Part shown: positions 29,726 through 37,583 of the stretch, piece by piece | Position numbering within the stretch: the stretch's first letter is position 1 | Layout of the letters: each line of letters begins with the position of its first letter | Origin: Paludibacteraceae bacterium | Lineage (GTDB): Bacteria > Bacteroidota > Bacteroidia > Bacteroidales > Paludibacteraceae | Reading direction: 5' to 3' | Length of the DNA stretch: 58,378 bases | Assembly (NCBI GenBank): GCA_017961765.1 | Contig: JAGCWQ010000182.1 | Coordinates: 1 to 58,378, forward strand | The notes under the pieces: model-generated | What the model saw: the letters and a program-made list of their open reading frames with translations, nothing else | Told to the model about the DNA's origin: nothing | Database searches by the model: none | Translations under genes and position numbers: made by a program

Positions 29726-30016
29726 CTACAGATATAGGGCGATATAAACTTCCTTGCCGCCGGTGCGTTCGTCTTCGTGCCATTTTACCTCGTTGTTCCA
29801 ACCGGCTTCGTACAACGCGTTCTTCAGGAATTCGAGGTTGCTGTCTTTGACTCGGTGGACGTTGAGCCCGACGTTGGCGTTGAGCCACAACTGAATCACA
29901 CCTTCCTCTCCGTTGTCGGATTTCAGTTTGTTGATTGATCTCTCAATGACGGGAGATACGATGTTGCCGAACTCTTCATTGGTGTAGTCGAGCGAGTTTC
30001 TGTGTGGAATGTTCAT
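29726..30016 (-). CDS. Unrecognised 96-residue protein
   Basis: Starts MNIPHRNSLDYTNEEFGNIV. Helical N-terminus and beta-like C-terminus (GGKEVYIALYL). ATGA overlap with the upstream gene and 4 bp before the radical SAM start. Function unknown; could assist the radical SAM protein. Confidence 0.6.
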   Translation of the reverse strand: MNIPHRNSLDYTNEEFGNIVSPVIERSINKLKSDNGEEGVIQLWLNANVGLNVHRVKDSNLEFLKNALYEAGWNNEVKWHEDERTGGKEVYIALYL

Positions 30017-30288
30017 TTTTCTGCGTATTTGTCGATTGTTTCTTCCGTGATTTCAAGTGCGCCGGAGGCGTAGTACTCAATAGCCTCCTGAAGGAGTTCC
30101 TTGAAGAGTTCAAAGTCCATGTCGTCCATGTGGAACCTCCAAGTGGGGTGGCCGTACATGTCCTTGATATTTTCGTCATACTTCTCGAGGTGACGGCTAA
30201 GAATGGGCTCATAGCGAGTGTCATTCAGATAGCCAATGACGAAATACCAAGCGTTCGAGCGAACGAATCTGTCTTTAATCTCTTTCAT
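30013..30288 (-). CDS. Unrecognised 91-residue protein
   Basis: Starts MKEIKDRFVRSNAWYFVIGY. Helical, acidic, ending in TEETIDKYAEK. Start at 30288 chosen because a perfect promoter lies at 30307-30338. First gene of the operon that ends with the radical SAM and methyltransferase genes. Function unknown. Confidence 0.6.
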   Translation of the reverse strand: MKEIKDRFVRSNAWYFVIGYLNDTRYEPILSRHLEKYDENIKDMYGHPTWRFHMDDMDFELFKELLQEAIEYYASGALEITEETIDKYAEK

Positions 30289-30306
30289 GTCGTTTTTTTC
30301 TTTTTG

Positions 30307-30338
30307 CAAAGATATTAAAAAGAAATCAGAATTCCAAA
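30307..30338 (-). promoter_or_regulatory. Host-type promoter (TTTG-N20-TATCTTTG)
   Basis: Minus-strand TTTG at 30338-30335, TATCTTTG at 30314-30307. Confidence 0.7.
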
Positions 30339-30347
30339 TTTTTTTAG

Positions 30348-30355
30348 TATTTATT
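30348..30355 (+). promoter_or_regulatory. Late-type motif TATTTATT, adjacent to the ATG
   Basis: Only 3 nt before the ATG at 30359. Fits the motif but not the usual 12-24 nt spacing. Confidence 0.35.
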
Positions 30356-30358
30356 GGT

Positions 30359-31063
30359 ATGGGAAAACGCATTCGCATAACAGAAGAACAGTTGAAGAGG
30401 ATTGTCAAGGAAATGGCATACCCCGTCTCGTTCGATATGGACGAAATGACGTCACTCAGGTCATACGCCGCAAGGGTAAGGTACTGTGAGCAAAGGCTGA
30501 CGAAAATAGGCGCCGGTTCTTCGAGAATAGTGTTTGCTGTCGACGACGAAAAAGTCCTGAAAGTTGCGAAAAATCAGAAAGGAATTGCACAGAACAATGA
30601 AGAGTCAGAACAGTGGAAACAGAATTACGATTGCTTCGCAAAAGTGTACGACTATTCGGATGACGGAATATTCCTTGAAATGCAGGCGGCGAGGAAAGCG
30701 AAAAACTCTGACTTCAAACGCATAACAGGTTACGACTTTGACGTTATGTGCAAATGGATTGAGTACACGGCTTCCCTGTATTCAAGAAATCGCCGTATGT
30801 GGGGGCCCTCTATATCGCCGGAATACAAACAGTTGTTCGACTCTGAACAATGGCAAGAAATGCTCGACAATTATAGCATTTTCTACGCCATACACTGCTA
30901 TATGTGCGATTACCAGCTAGAAACCTATGGAGATTTTCAACGTCTATCCTCTTGGGGCGTGGTATCCGAAAACGGAGAGGAAAGTCTCGTACTGATAGAT
31001 TTCGGGCTCAGTGATGAGATATTCGCAAACTACTACTCGCCACGAATGAGGAAATACGCATAA
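30359..31063 (+). CDS. Protein kinase-like protein with N-terminal packaging-type tag
   Basis: A 234-residue protein. A glycine-rich loop IGAGSSRIVF (50-59), a VLKVAK lysine (Lys68) and a late IDFGLSD (about 213-219) follow the kinase order G-loop, Lys, DFG. The HRD loop is not evident, so activity is uncertain. The start MGKRIRITEEQLKRIVKEMA is the clearest copy of the shared N-terminal helix, with VKE|M as a candidate cleavage site. It stands alone on the plus strand with its own terminator. I infer a virion-delivered kinase or pseudokinase acting on host proteins early in infection. Confidence 0.65.
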   Translation: MGKRIRITEEQLKRIVKEMAYPVSFDMDEMTSLRSYAARVRYCEQRLTKIGAGSSRIVFAVDDEKVLKVAKNQKGIAQNNEESEQWKQNYDCFAKVYDYSDDGIFLEMQAARKAKNSDFKRITGYDFDVMCKWIEYTASLYSRNRRMWGPSISPEYKQLFDSEQWQEMLDNYSIFYAIHCYMCDYQLETYGDFQRLSSWGVVSENGEESLVLIDFGLSDEIFANYYSPRMRKYA

Positions 31064-31092
31064 AAAAAGCGGGGTTTAGTCCCGCTTTTTCT
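31064..31092. terminator. Bidirectional terminator
   Basis: AAAAAGCGGG (31064-31073) / CCCGCTTTTT (31081-31090), a 10 bp stem between converging genes. Confidence 0.75.
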
Positions 31093-31507
31093 GTATCTCT
31101 TTCATCGTGGCAACCCCAATGAACGACTTGAAATCTTCGAGCAATTCGTCCTTTGAAGAGAATTCTTTTATCTCGTGGGATTGGTCCTGATAAATATATG
31201 GGCTCCTGACTTCGTTCCGTACTTCGATTTGTGGATATGCAAAGCACTCGTCGTCTGTAAATGAGGCACCTGGCCCGTACAGTTCGTAGTATTTAAAATA
31301 TCCATCGCCTTCGCCGCCAGCAACGCCGAATATCCAAGCGATTTCTTCGTTTGTCTGTACCCTGACAAGTTTCCCCTTGTAATACTCTATCTGATCGTTG
31401 AACCCACTATCTTCGTGGGACAGACGCATCAGTTCGAGATTCATTTTATTGAGTTCTTCTTTGGTTTCCTCAATCTTCCTGATAAGTTCTTCTTTCCTGC
31501 TCGCCAT
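31076..31507 (-). CDS. Unrecognised 143-residue protein
   Basis: Starts MASRKEELIRKIEETKEELN, a short coiled coil, followed by a globular beta-rich part (YYELYGPGASFTDDECFAYP). Its first 38 bp overlap the end of the methyltransferase gene. Function unknown. Confidence 0.6.
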   Translation of the reverse strand: MASRKEELIRKIEETKEELNKMNLELMRLSHEDSGFNDQIEYYKGKLVRVQTNEEIAWIFGVAGGEGDGYFKYYELYGPGASFTDDECFAYPQIEVRNEVRSPYIYQDQSHEIKEFSSKDELLEDFKSFIGVATMKEIQKKRD

Positions 31508-33299
31508 CGCTGTTTTCTGTTAAAACGTTTTCGGTTGGTTCTTGTGGAACGGTTATTTTCGGTTTGTTTTTACTTCCTTTCGGACGCCCTCTCTTCTTTT
31601 TGGGTGGTTCTAACCCGTTCATTGGCTGTACTTCCACGATTTTAAACGCTTCTCCGCTTTCAACCGCTTCGTTCAACTCGTCCGGAAGTATCCTTATCTT
31701 GTTAATGGGTACAGGATCCATTGTCTTCAAGTCTATTACCGTAATACTGTCGTCCATTGGAGGCTCCTTTACTACGATAACGTCCTTTTCTTCCGGCTTG
31801 TTCGGCTCCCGCTTGATAATTTCCCGTAGTTCGTCGTCATTCCTGAGTATTCTCAGCATCTCATTCCTGATTGCTTGCTCGAATTCTTTCGTGGCAAATA
31901 TGCCGGGAATGAATTTGGAGAAATCAATCTCCGCCTTTTCCGCGTTTTCGTATTCCTTTTCCAACGGATTCTCAGGCTCGACAACCGTGTCCTGAGGCCT
32001 GTCCTGATTAGCCGTAATATTTTCGGTTTTCATTACGGGCCCATTAGGAAGTATCTTCTCGCAGTTCTTAATGAAGTAGTCAGGGTCCGTTTCTTGGTCA
32101 GCCTGTACGGTGCAAGAAGGCGCCACGTATTCTTTTAACGGAATAGGCTCAATAGGGCACGTAAGGTCAGAAGTCATATCACTTTCAGGTATTTCTACCA
32201 CCTCGTTAACCTTCGGTTGCTCATAATCAAGTTTCTCTTCGGTATCGCCTGAATAAAGCCCACGCTCTTTCAGCACCTTCTCGACACGCTTGTCATTCGA
32301 TTTGGACACGAACGTCAATTTCAGCGTCTTAAGAATGCTCGCAGACATATCGTTTGCGTATTCGTTGAGCTGTTCGATAATCGAATTGACTATTGCGATT
32401 TTCTCGTTCTCTTCCTTGTCGTCGTCTGACGATATGATAAGCGTTCCGCTTTCCCCATCAGTGGTGTTCACTTCCATTTCTTCGGGGGCTTCGTTCTCTT
32501 TTCCGTCATATTTTTTGAGACGTTCCAACGAAACCTTCCAATAGTCTTCGTTCTTTTCGAAGCCAATGAAGTTACGCCTGTTCAGCCTCGCCATTTTAGC
32601 GGTTGTACCGCTACCCATGAACGGATCAAGAACGGTATCGCCCTCGACAGTCCAACTAAGGATATGGTCCTCGGCGAGTTTTTCGGGGAACACCGCCGGG
32701 TGTCCCGTCTTGTCGTTAAACGATACGTTGTATTTCCATATATTCGTCCTCAGGCTGAACTCGGGAGTCGGCTTGATGTTCTTTTTGCCAGATACGAGGT
32801 TTCCTTCCTTATCGTACTGTGTCTTGGTACCCCAGTTTGTCCACCCTGCCCACTTGTTACGCTTGTCGGCAATCAGTTTAATATCGTCACGGATTTTACC
32901 CTTCACGAACACGAACATGTACTCGAAAATCTGAGAGTAGCGTTTCGAGTTTATTTTGGCGGGGAACGTGGATGAGTTCTTCTCGTACACCATTGTATCG
33001 TGTATCTTGAAGCCTATCTCCTGGAAATAGAGAGCCTGACGGAAAGAAGTTCCCGTCTCTCCACCTTTTACCACCTCGTCGCCTACTACCCACACGACAA
33101 CACCACCGGGCTTGGTAACACGGTACAGTTCGTCGGCTACTTCCTTGAAAATGTCGAAGTTCCATGCGAACTCATCGTCCTGATAGGTACGAAGCGAATC
33201 GTACGGAGGACTCGTCACTGTCAAATCGACGGAATTGGCGTCCAACTGCCTCAGTCCGTCCCTGCAATCACAGTTGTATATGTTATTAAGCTCAATCAT
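31470..33299 (-). CDS. DNA methyltransferase fused to a long tail with an AT-hook
   Basis: A 609-residue protein. Residues 1-265 are a beta-class methyltransferase (TSPPYDSL at 29-36, FMGSGTT near 225) clearly related to the 23219-24058 enzyme. The remaining 340 residues are acidic, low in complexity and predicted disordered, and contain KKKRGRPKGSKNKPK, an AT-hook that binds the minor groove of AT-rich DNA. Such a fusion may tether the enzyme to DNA. Target base and site not readable. It overlaps both neighbours. Confidence 0.85.
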   Translation of the reverse strand: MIELNNIYNCDCRDGLRQLDANSVDLTVTSPPYDSLRTYQDDEFAWNFDIFKEVADELYRVTKPGGVVVWVVGDEVVKGGETGTSFRQALYFQEIGFKIHDTMVYEKNSSTFPAKINSKRYSQIFEYMFVFVKGKIRDDIKLIADKRNKWAGWTNWGTKTQYDKEGNLVSGKKNIKPTPEFSLRTNIWKYNVSFNDKTGHPAVFPEKLAEDHILSWTVEGDTVLDPFMGSGTTAKMARLNRRNFIGFEKNEDYWKVSLERLKKYDGKENEAPEEMEVNTTDGESGTLIISSDDDKEENEKIAIVNSIIEQLNEYANDMSASILKTLKLTFVSKSNDKRVEKVLKERGLYSGDTEEKLDYEQPKVNEVVEIPESDMTSDLTCPIEPIPLKEYVAPSCTVQADQETDPDYFIKNCEKILPNGPVMKTENITANQDRPQDTVVEPENPLEKEYENAEKAEIDFSKFIPGIFATKEFEQAIRNEMLRILRNDDELREIIKREPNKPEEKDVIVVKEPPMDDSITVIDLKTMDPVPINKIRILPDELNEAVESGEAFKIVEVQPMNGLEPPKKKRGRPKGSKNKPKITVPQEPTENVLTENSDGEQERRTYQED

Positions 33300-33903
33300 A
33301 TTCGTTTAAATCAATTTTCGTCGCGATTTTTTTTTCCTCCATTATGTCTATGTTCGTCAGTATGTTTGCTACATGGTCTCCGAACTTGTCAAACTCGTTG
33401 AAGGCGATTCCGCCTTTGTGAAGGCGGAGCATTGATACCGGACGTTCAATGTGTTTCCTGATATATTTCCTCCATTTTTTCGTGTCAATGAGCCACGCTT
33501 CCGCCGGTTTCCTTTTCTTGTCCAAAAATACGTAGAAAAAATAGTTGGCTCTTGAATTCGACGCACAGCCGGCTCCGTCGTGGGAAATAATCTCATACAC
33601 TACGTTTCGAGATTTGAGCGACACCGTATCTGTCTTGACTTCGTAAAGCCGATAGAACGAAGTGTCCTTTCCGTTTCCGATAAGGTTCTTTCTGACGTCA
33701 TCAAGGAAATAAGGCTCACCGAAATCATCGTCACTTATTATTTGCACAAAATCAACGTCTATGAGGCGAAACAGTGTTTCATCTGATACGTCATACACCC
33801 TCTTGCTCTTGTTTGAGGTCAAAAGTATCTTACGCATTATTTTTTCGCCTATTTTTCCCAACTTCAAGTCTTTCTCGAAATTGGGTTTCTCGTTATAAGC
33901 CAT
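33292..33903 (-). CDS. PD-(D/E)XK-like nuclease candidate
   Basis: A 203-residue protein with a candidate restriction-endonuclease fold: IDVDFVQI supplies an acidic strand (near 48-55), and YRLYEVKTDT supplies the E-x-K strand (near 88-97), followed by NVVYEIISH. Many phage proteins with EVKTD and a later DTKKWRKYI helix are annotated as PD-(D/E)XK nucleases. It sits between two methyltransferase genes and overlaps one by 8 bp, which suggests a restriction-modification-like pair, though a recombination nuclease is equally possible. Confidence 0.55.
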   Translation of the reverse strand: MAYNEKPNFEKDLKLGKIGEKIMRKILLTSNKSKRVYDVSDETLFRLIDVDFVQIISDDDFGEPYFLDDVRKNLIGNGKDTSFYRLYEVKTDTVSLKSRNVVYEIISHDGAGCASNSRANYFFYVFLDKKRKPAEAWLIDTKKWRKYIRKHIERPVSMLRLHKGGIAFNEFDKFGDHVANILTNIDIMEEKKIATKIDLNEYD

Positions 33904-33915
33904 GCCGGTACATTT

Positions 33916-36150
33916 TTAGTTCACCCCATCAATTGAGTAATTGGTAATCAGTACTTCGTCCGTCTTGCTCTCACGGTCTTTCCTGTGGTAATATGAATTT
34001 GCGTAGGATTTGTCCAAGTGGATTATGTTAAATCCGTTGGTTTCCGCCCATTCTTTCAATATCGTATTCTCCTCGCCCTTGTTCTCGAGGACGTTGGACA
34101 GGGCAAACCTGCCTCCCATATCGTTAAGTTCTTTCAGCCTTCCGAGTAGTGTACGCTCTTTTTCTTCGTCCCATCCGTCATTGTAGGTTGCCTGAGAAAT
34201 GAGATACGGAGGGTCAGCGTACACGAATGTTTGTTTGTCGAACGGAACATCGGCAAAATCCACGGATACGAAGAAACAGTTTTTTTTATGCAGTGCGTTA
34301 ATGAACCCGATAAGGTTTTCCCTCATTTTGTCATTGAAACTGCTCCTGTTGGCTCCGAAAGGAATGTTGAACTTCCAATTCTTGTTAACAGCGAACCGGA
34401 TCTGGTTGTTGAAACTGTAAGCCATGAGGACAAAAAGATCGAGTGGGTTACGCTCACTTACAGGGGTGGAATTGTAACTCTCCCTGAAAGCGTAGTACTT
34501 GTCTTTGTCTTCCTCGTTCTGAGTGAGCCCCCAAGCCTCAATCACGGAGTCAATGTAACGCAGACAATCCTCAACGGAATTGTTCTTCATATACTTGTAC
34601 ATCTCGATTAGAGGCACGATGTTGTCGTTGAAGAGGACGTATCCTGCCTCTGCGTTTATTCCGACAGTGGCACCACCGCAGAACAAGTCGATAAACACCG
34701 TTATATCCTTGGGGAAGTGTTCAACCAACGTAGGGAGGAGTTTCTTTTTCCCGCCCATGTAATTCATTGGGGACACGACAAAACTTTTTTTCGGCTCCTC
34801 AACTTTTACTTCGATTTTCGGCGTCTTTCCGAGAATTATGATGGATTTTCCCGTGGCGTTGGGAAGCATAGCCTGCTCGTAAGCCGCCCTGTTTTTCCCG
34901 GAGAACATCAGTTTGTTGATTTTCACCCTCGCCTCAGCCACGTTTTTCTCGGTTTCGGGAGTAACTGACAGTTTCAGTTGTACTGCATTTTCCTTGATAC
35001 GCCTGTTGTATTCCTCAACTGCTTCTTCGAGCGTGTCCTTTGGTAGTACGGTACCCGTACGTGACAGAGTGTCAGACTTGAGAAGGACGCCTTGCAGTTC
35101 AACAGACTTTAACGGGTCCTCTACGTTTTCCTTGTTGGTGAACACGCCCTTATGCAGGACATGGATGTACTCCAACACGCCTTCCGCCGCTTGGTTTCTG
35201 TTATTGTCCGCTTTGTACCTCTGATATGGAGTAGATTCGACAGAGTAATCTCCGTATTTGGACATTATCTCTTTTATTTCGTCGAACGTGAGAAGGCCCT
35301 CGTTGTTATACGACATGAAAATCCATTCGAATTTGGCGTTTGAAATGAGGTCTTCGAGGGCTTCAGCGACTGTTGCTTTATGGTTGTAGTCAGATTTGTT
35401 GCATTCGTCTTTCTTTACGCCCGACTTGGTGTCGGTTTCCCGTGCACGGTTTTCTGCGATGGCATTGAGCACGAAGTAGTATGACGAATATTGCCTGGTG
35501 TTATACGGCGGATCAAGATACAGGATATCGCCTTCGATTTCCCGTATCAGTTCGTTTGCATCGGACATGTACACCTCGTTTTGATCGCCTGCGTTCTCAG
35601 CCTTCTTCGGCAACTCGAAAGATACGTCTTTCAAGGAGTTCTCTTTCAGTTTGCTGGCGAACATTCCGTATGTTGACATGGTGTTTGCCACCTTGTCGGC
35701 ACCGTCCATTATGGAATACAGTATCGCAAGATAGTTTTTGTAGTTCAGGAGTCTGCTGCATTCCGACAGCATATTTCTTGTCGCCTGAATTACAAGCCCG
35801 TTGTTCTTACTGAAAAACAGTCTGTTGCTGGACCCACCTTCGGCATACGCATCAAACAGGTTTCGGTTATCGTCGATGCATTCATTAGCCCTTAAACTAG
35901 CCGAATGCATGAAATTGCGAAACACTTCCTCGTCGTATCCTTTCAACTGAACGTAGTTCGCTATGTAAGAATATTTTTCGAGGTCGTTGGCAATGACTTT
36001 TTTCACGAGCGGGCTGAAAGAACGTCCTACCGCACCCGTGCCGGCGAAAATGTCACAAAAAACCTTGTCATGTAAGTCGTTTCCGCAATGTTTTTCTACC
36101 GTTTCCCGTATGAAATTGATAAGTCTTAATTTAGAGCCGATATATCTCAT
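33916..36150 (-). CDS. Fusion of two D12-class adenine methyltransferases
   Basis: A 744-residue protein with two complete alpha-class (Dam/D12) modules. N-terminal: YIGSKLRLI, DIFAGTGAVG, YLDPPYNTRQYSSYY. C-terminal: NYMGGKKKLLP, DLFCGGATVG, YADPPYLI. Each should methylate N6 of adenine; the C-terminal one resembles T4 Dam. The linker (about 330-450) is charged. Single-chain fusions of two such enzymes are uncommon; they may modify both strands of an asymmetric site or two different sites. A TATTTTTG box lies at 36173-36180. Confidence 0.85.
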   Translation of the reverse strand: MRYIGSKLRLINFIRETVEKHCGNDLHDKVFCDIFAGTGAVGRSFSPLVKKVIANDLEKYSYIANYVQLKGYDEEVFRNFMHSASLRANECIDDNRNLFDAYAEGGSSNRLFFSKNNGLVIQATRNMLSECSRLLNYKNYLAILYSIMDGADKVANTMSTYGMFASKLKENSLKDVSFELPKKAENAGDQNEVYMSDANELIREIEGDILYLDPPYNTRQYSSYYFVLNAIAENRARETDTKSGVKKDECNKSDYNHKATVAEALEDLISNAKFEWIFMSYNNEGLLTFDEIKEIMSKYGDYSVESTPYQRYKADNNRNQAAEGVLEYIHVLHKGVFTNKENVEDPLKSVELQGVLLKSDTLSRTGTVLPKDTLEEAVEEYNRRIKENAVQLKLSVTPETEKNVAEARVKINKLMFSGKNRAAYEQAMLPNATGKSIIILGKTPKIEVKVEEPKKSFVVSPMNYMGGKKKLLPTLVEHFPKDITVFIDLFCGGATVGINAEAGYVLFNDNIVPLIEMYKYMKNNSVEDCLRYIDSVIEAWGLTQNEEDKDKYYAFRESYNSTPVSERNPLDLFVLMAYSFNNQIRFAVNKNWKFNIPFGANRSSFNDKMRENLIGFINALHKKNCFFVSVDFADVPFDKQTFVYADPPYLISQATYNDGWDEEKERTLLGRLKELNDMGGRFALSNVLENKGEENTILKEWAETNGFNIIHLDKSYANSYYHRKDRESKTDEVLITNYSIDGVN

Positions 36151-36172
36151 AATCTAACGCCACAAATTTCTT

Positions 36173-36180
36173 CAAAAATA
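36173..36180 (-). promoter_or_regulatory. Host-type -7 box TATTTTTG
   Basis: Minus-strand TATTTTTG about 22 nt before the ATG at 36150. No clear -33. Confidence 0.45.
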
Positions 36181-36190
36181 CAAAAAAATG

Positions 36191-36220
36191 AAAAAAGGGA
36201 AGGCAACCGCAACCTTCCCC
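36191..36220 (-). terminator. Terminator downstream of metK
   Basis: GGGAAGG / CCTTCCC with a 9 nt loop followed by TTTTTT on the minus strand. About 90 nt separate it from the metK stop; this 3' segment contains further small complementary stretches (GGCGGA/TCCGC). Confidence 0.7.
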
Positions 36221-36310
36221 ACGTCCAGATAAGTGTTCTTTAGCGGACTCTTTGGCTCCGCCTACTCATGCTTCCGGCCTGGCTTTCCACTACCCCGGAA
36301 AAAACGGTTT

Positions 36311-37498
36311 TTACATGCTGTTCAACCACTCGTTTACCACGTGTTTGAAGTATTCGAGTTTAGTGCTTGCCTCCCACGGGAATTCCTCTCTTCCGAAATG
36401 CCCGTACACGGCAGTCTTTGCGAAAATGGGCTCGTTAAGATGGAAGGTGTTAATGAAATCAAACGGCTCTATCGGGAAGAACTTACGCACAATATCTTCA
36501 AGTACGCTGTTTGGATATTCTGAACCCTTCGCGTCCACATGGATACTGAGAGGTTGAGATATTCCGATTGCGTATGATAGTTGGATTGTCACTTCGTCCG
36601 CAAGTCCTGCAGCCACGAGATACTTTGCTGCGAATCTCGCTCCGTATGCTGCTGAGCGATCAACCTTTGTACAGTCTTTGCCTGAGAATGCGCCACCACC
36701 ATGAGGGCATTTTCCGCCATACGTGTCGACGATAATCTTCCGGCCGGTAAGCCCGGTGTCTCCCTGAGGGCCGCCAATGACAAACCTGCCCGTAGGATTG
36801 ACGAGAAGTTCGAAATTTCCGTTGAACACCCAAGCGATGTCTTTGTGCGATTCCTTCAACAGCGGGAAAATTTTCTCGAGATAATACCGTTTCAGTACCG
36901 TCTCTGAAATACTATCGCTGTCATCGTGCTGCATTGAGATTAGGACTGTTGAAACACGCAGTGGCTTGTTTGTTTCTCCGTCATACTCAATTGTATACTG
37001 ACATTTTGCGTCAGGACGCATACCGGGAAGTTCGCCCGCTTTCCTGAGTTCGTCGTATATACGCATAGTTTCGTTTGCGAGAACGATTCCGATAGGCATA
37101 AGTTCCTTCGTCTCGTTGCAGGCGTATCCGAACATTATACCCTGGTCTCCTGCGCCCATGTCTTCTGACACACCTCTTTCTACTCCCTGACGAATGTCTG
37201 GGCTCTGCTCGTGAAGCGTGTTGATGAAGACTGCGGATTCCGGGTCAAACCCGTTAGTTCCGTTGTATCCGATTTCTTCGATTACTCTCTTCGCCGTACC
37301 GACGATATCCACGTCGGCAGTTGAATGTGCTTCTCCGCCAATCACGAGCATGTTATTGGTGATAAAGCATTCGACGGCAACTTTTGCGTTTTTGTCCTGT
37401 TTAAGGAACTCGTCAAGGATTGAGTCGGAAATTTGATCGCATACCTTATCGGGGTGACCGCAGCTTACCGCCTCAGATGTGAAAAAATAGTTCTTCAT
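36311..37498 (-). CDS. metK: S-adenosylmethionine synthetase
   Basis: A 395-residue MetK of normal length. It makes SAM from methionine and ATP. Motifs: SCGHPDKVCDQISD at the N-terminus, GAGDQGIMFGYA (ATP binding), GGPQGDTGLTGRKI, and the phosphate loop GGGAFSGKDCTKVDRS. All are intact. I started it at 37498, matching the conserved N-terminus (FTSEAVSCGHPDK). A phage copy next to four methyltransferase genes and two radical SAM genes implies a need for extra SAM during infection. It is divergent from the SPASM radical SAM gene. Confidence 0.92.
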   Translation of the reverse strand: MKNYFFTSEAVSCGHPDKVCDQISDSILDEFLKQDKNAKVAVECFITNNMLVIGGEAHSTADVDIVGTAKRVIEEIGYNGTNGFDPESAVFINTLHEQSPDIRQGVERGVSEDMGAGDQGIMFGYACNETKELMPIGIVLANETMRIYDELRKAGELPGMRPDAKCQYTIEYDGETNKPLRVSTVLISMQHDDSDSISETVLKRYYLEKIFPLLKESHKDIAWVFNGNFELLVNPTGRFVIGGPQGDTGLTGRKIIVDTYGGKCPHGGGAFSGKDCTKVDRSAAYGARFAAKYLVAAGLADEVTIQLSYAIGISQPLSIHVDAKGSEYPNSVLEDIVRKFFPIEPFDFINTFHLNEPIFAKTAVYGHFGREEFPWEASTKLEYFKHVVNEWLNSM

Positions 37499-37521
37499 TC
37501 TACCAAATTTAACGTCAAGTT

Positions 37522-37529
37522 CAAATATA
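37522..37529 (-). promoter_or_regulatory. Host-type -7 box TATATTTG
   Basis: Minus-strand TATATTTG 23 nt before the metK ATG; a TTG lies 17 bp upstream, shorter than the usual 19-20. Confidence 0.5.
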
Positions 37530-37583
37530 CAACAAATAAAACTCTTCAATATTACGTTCATTCTTGCATGTTTATTAAAAAGG

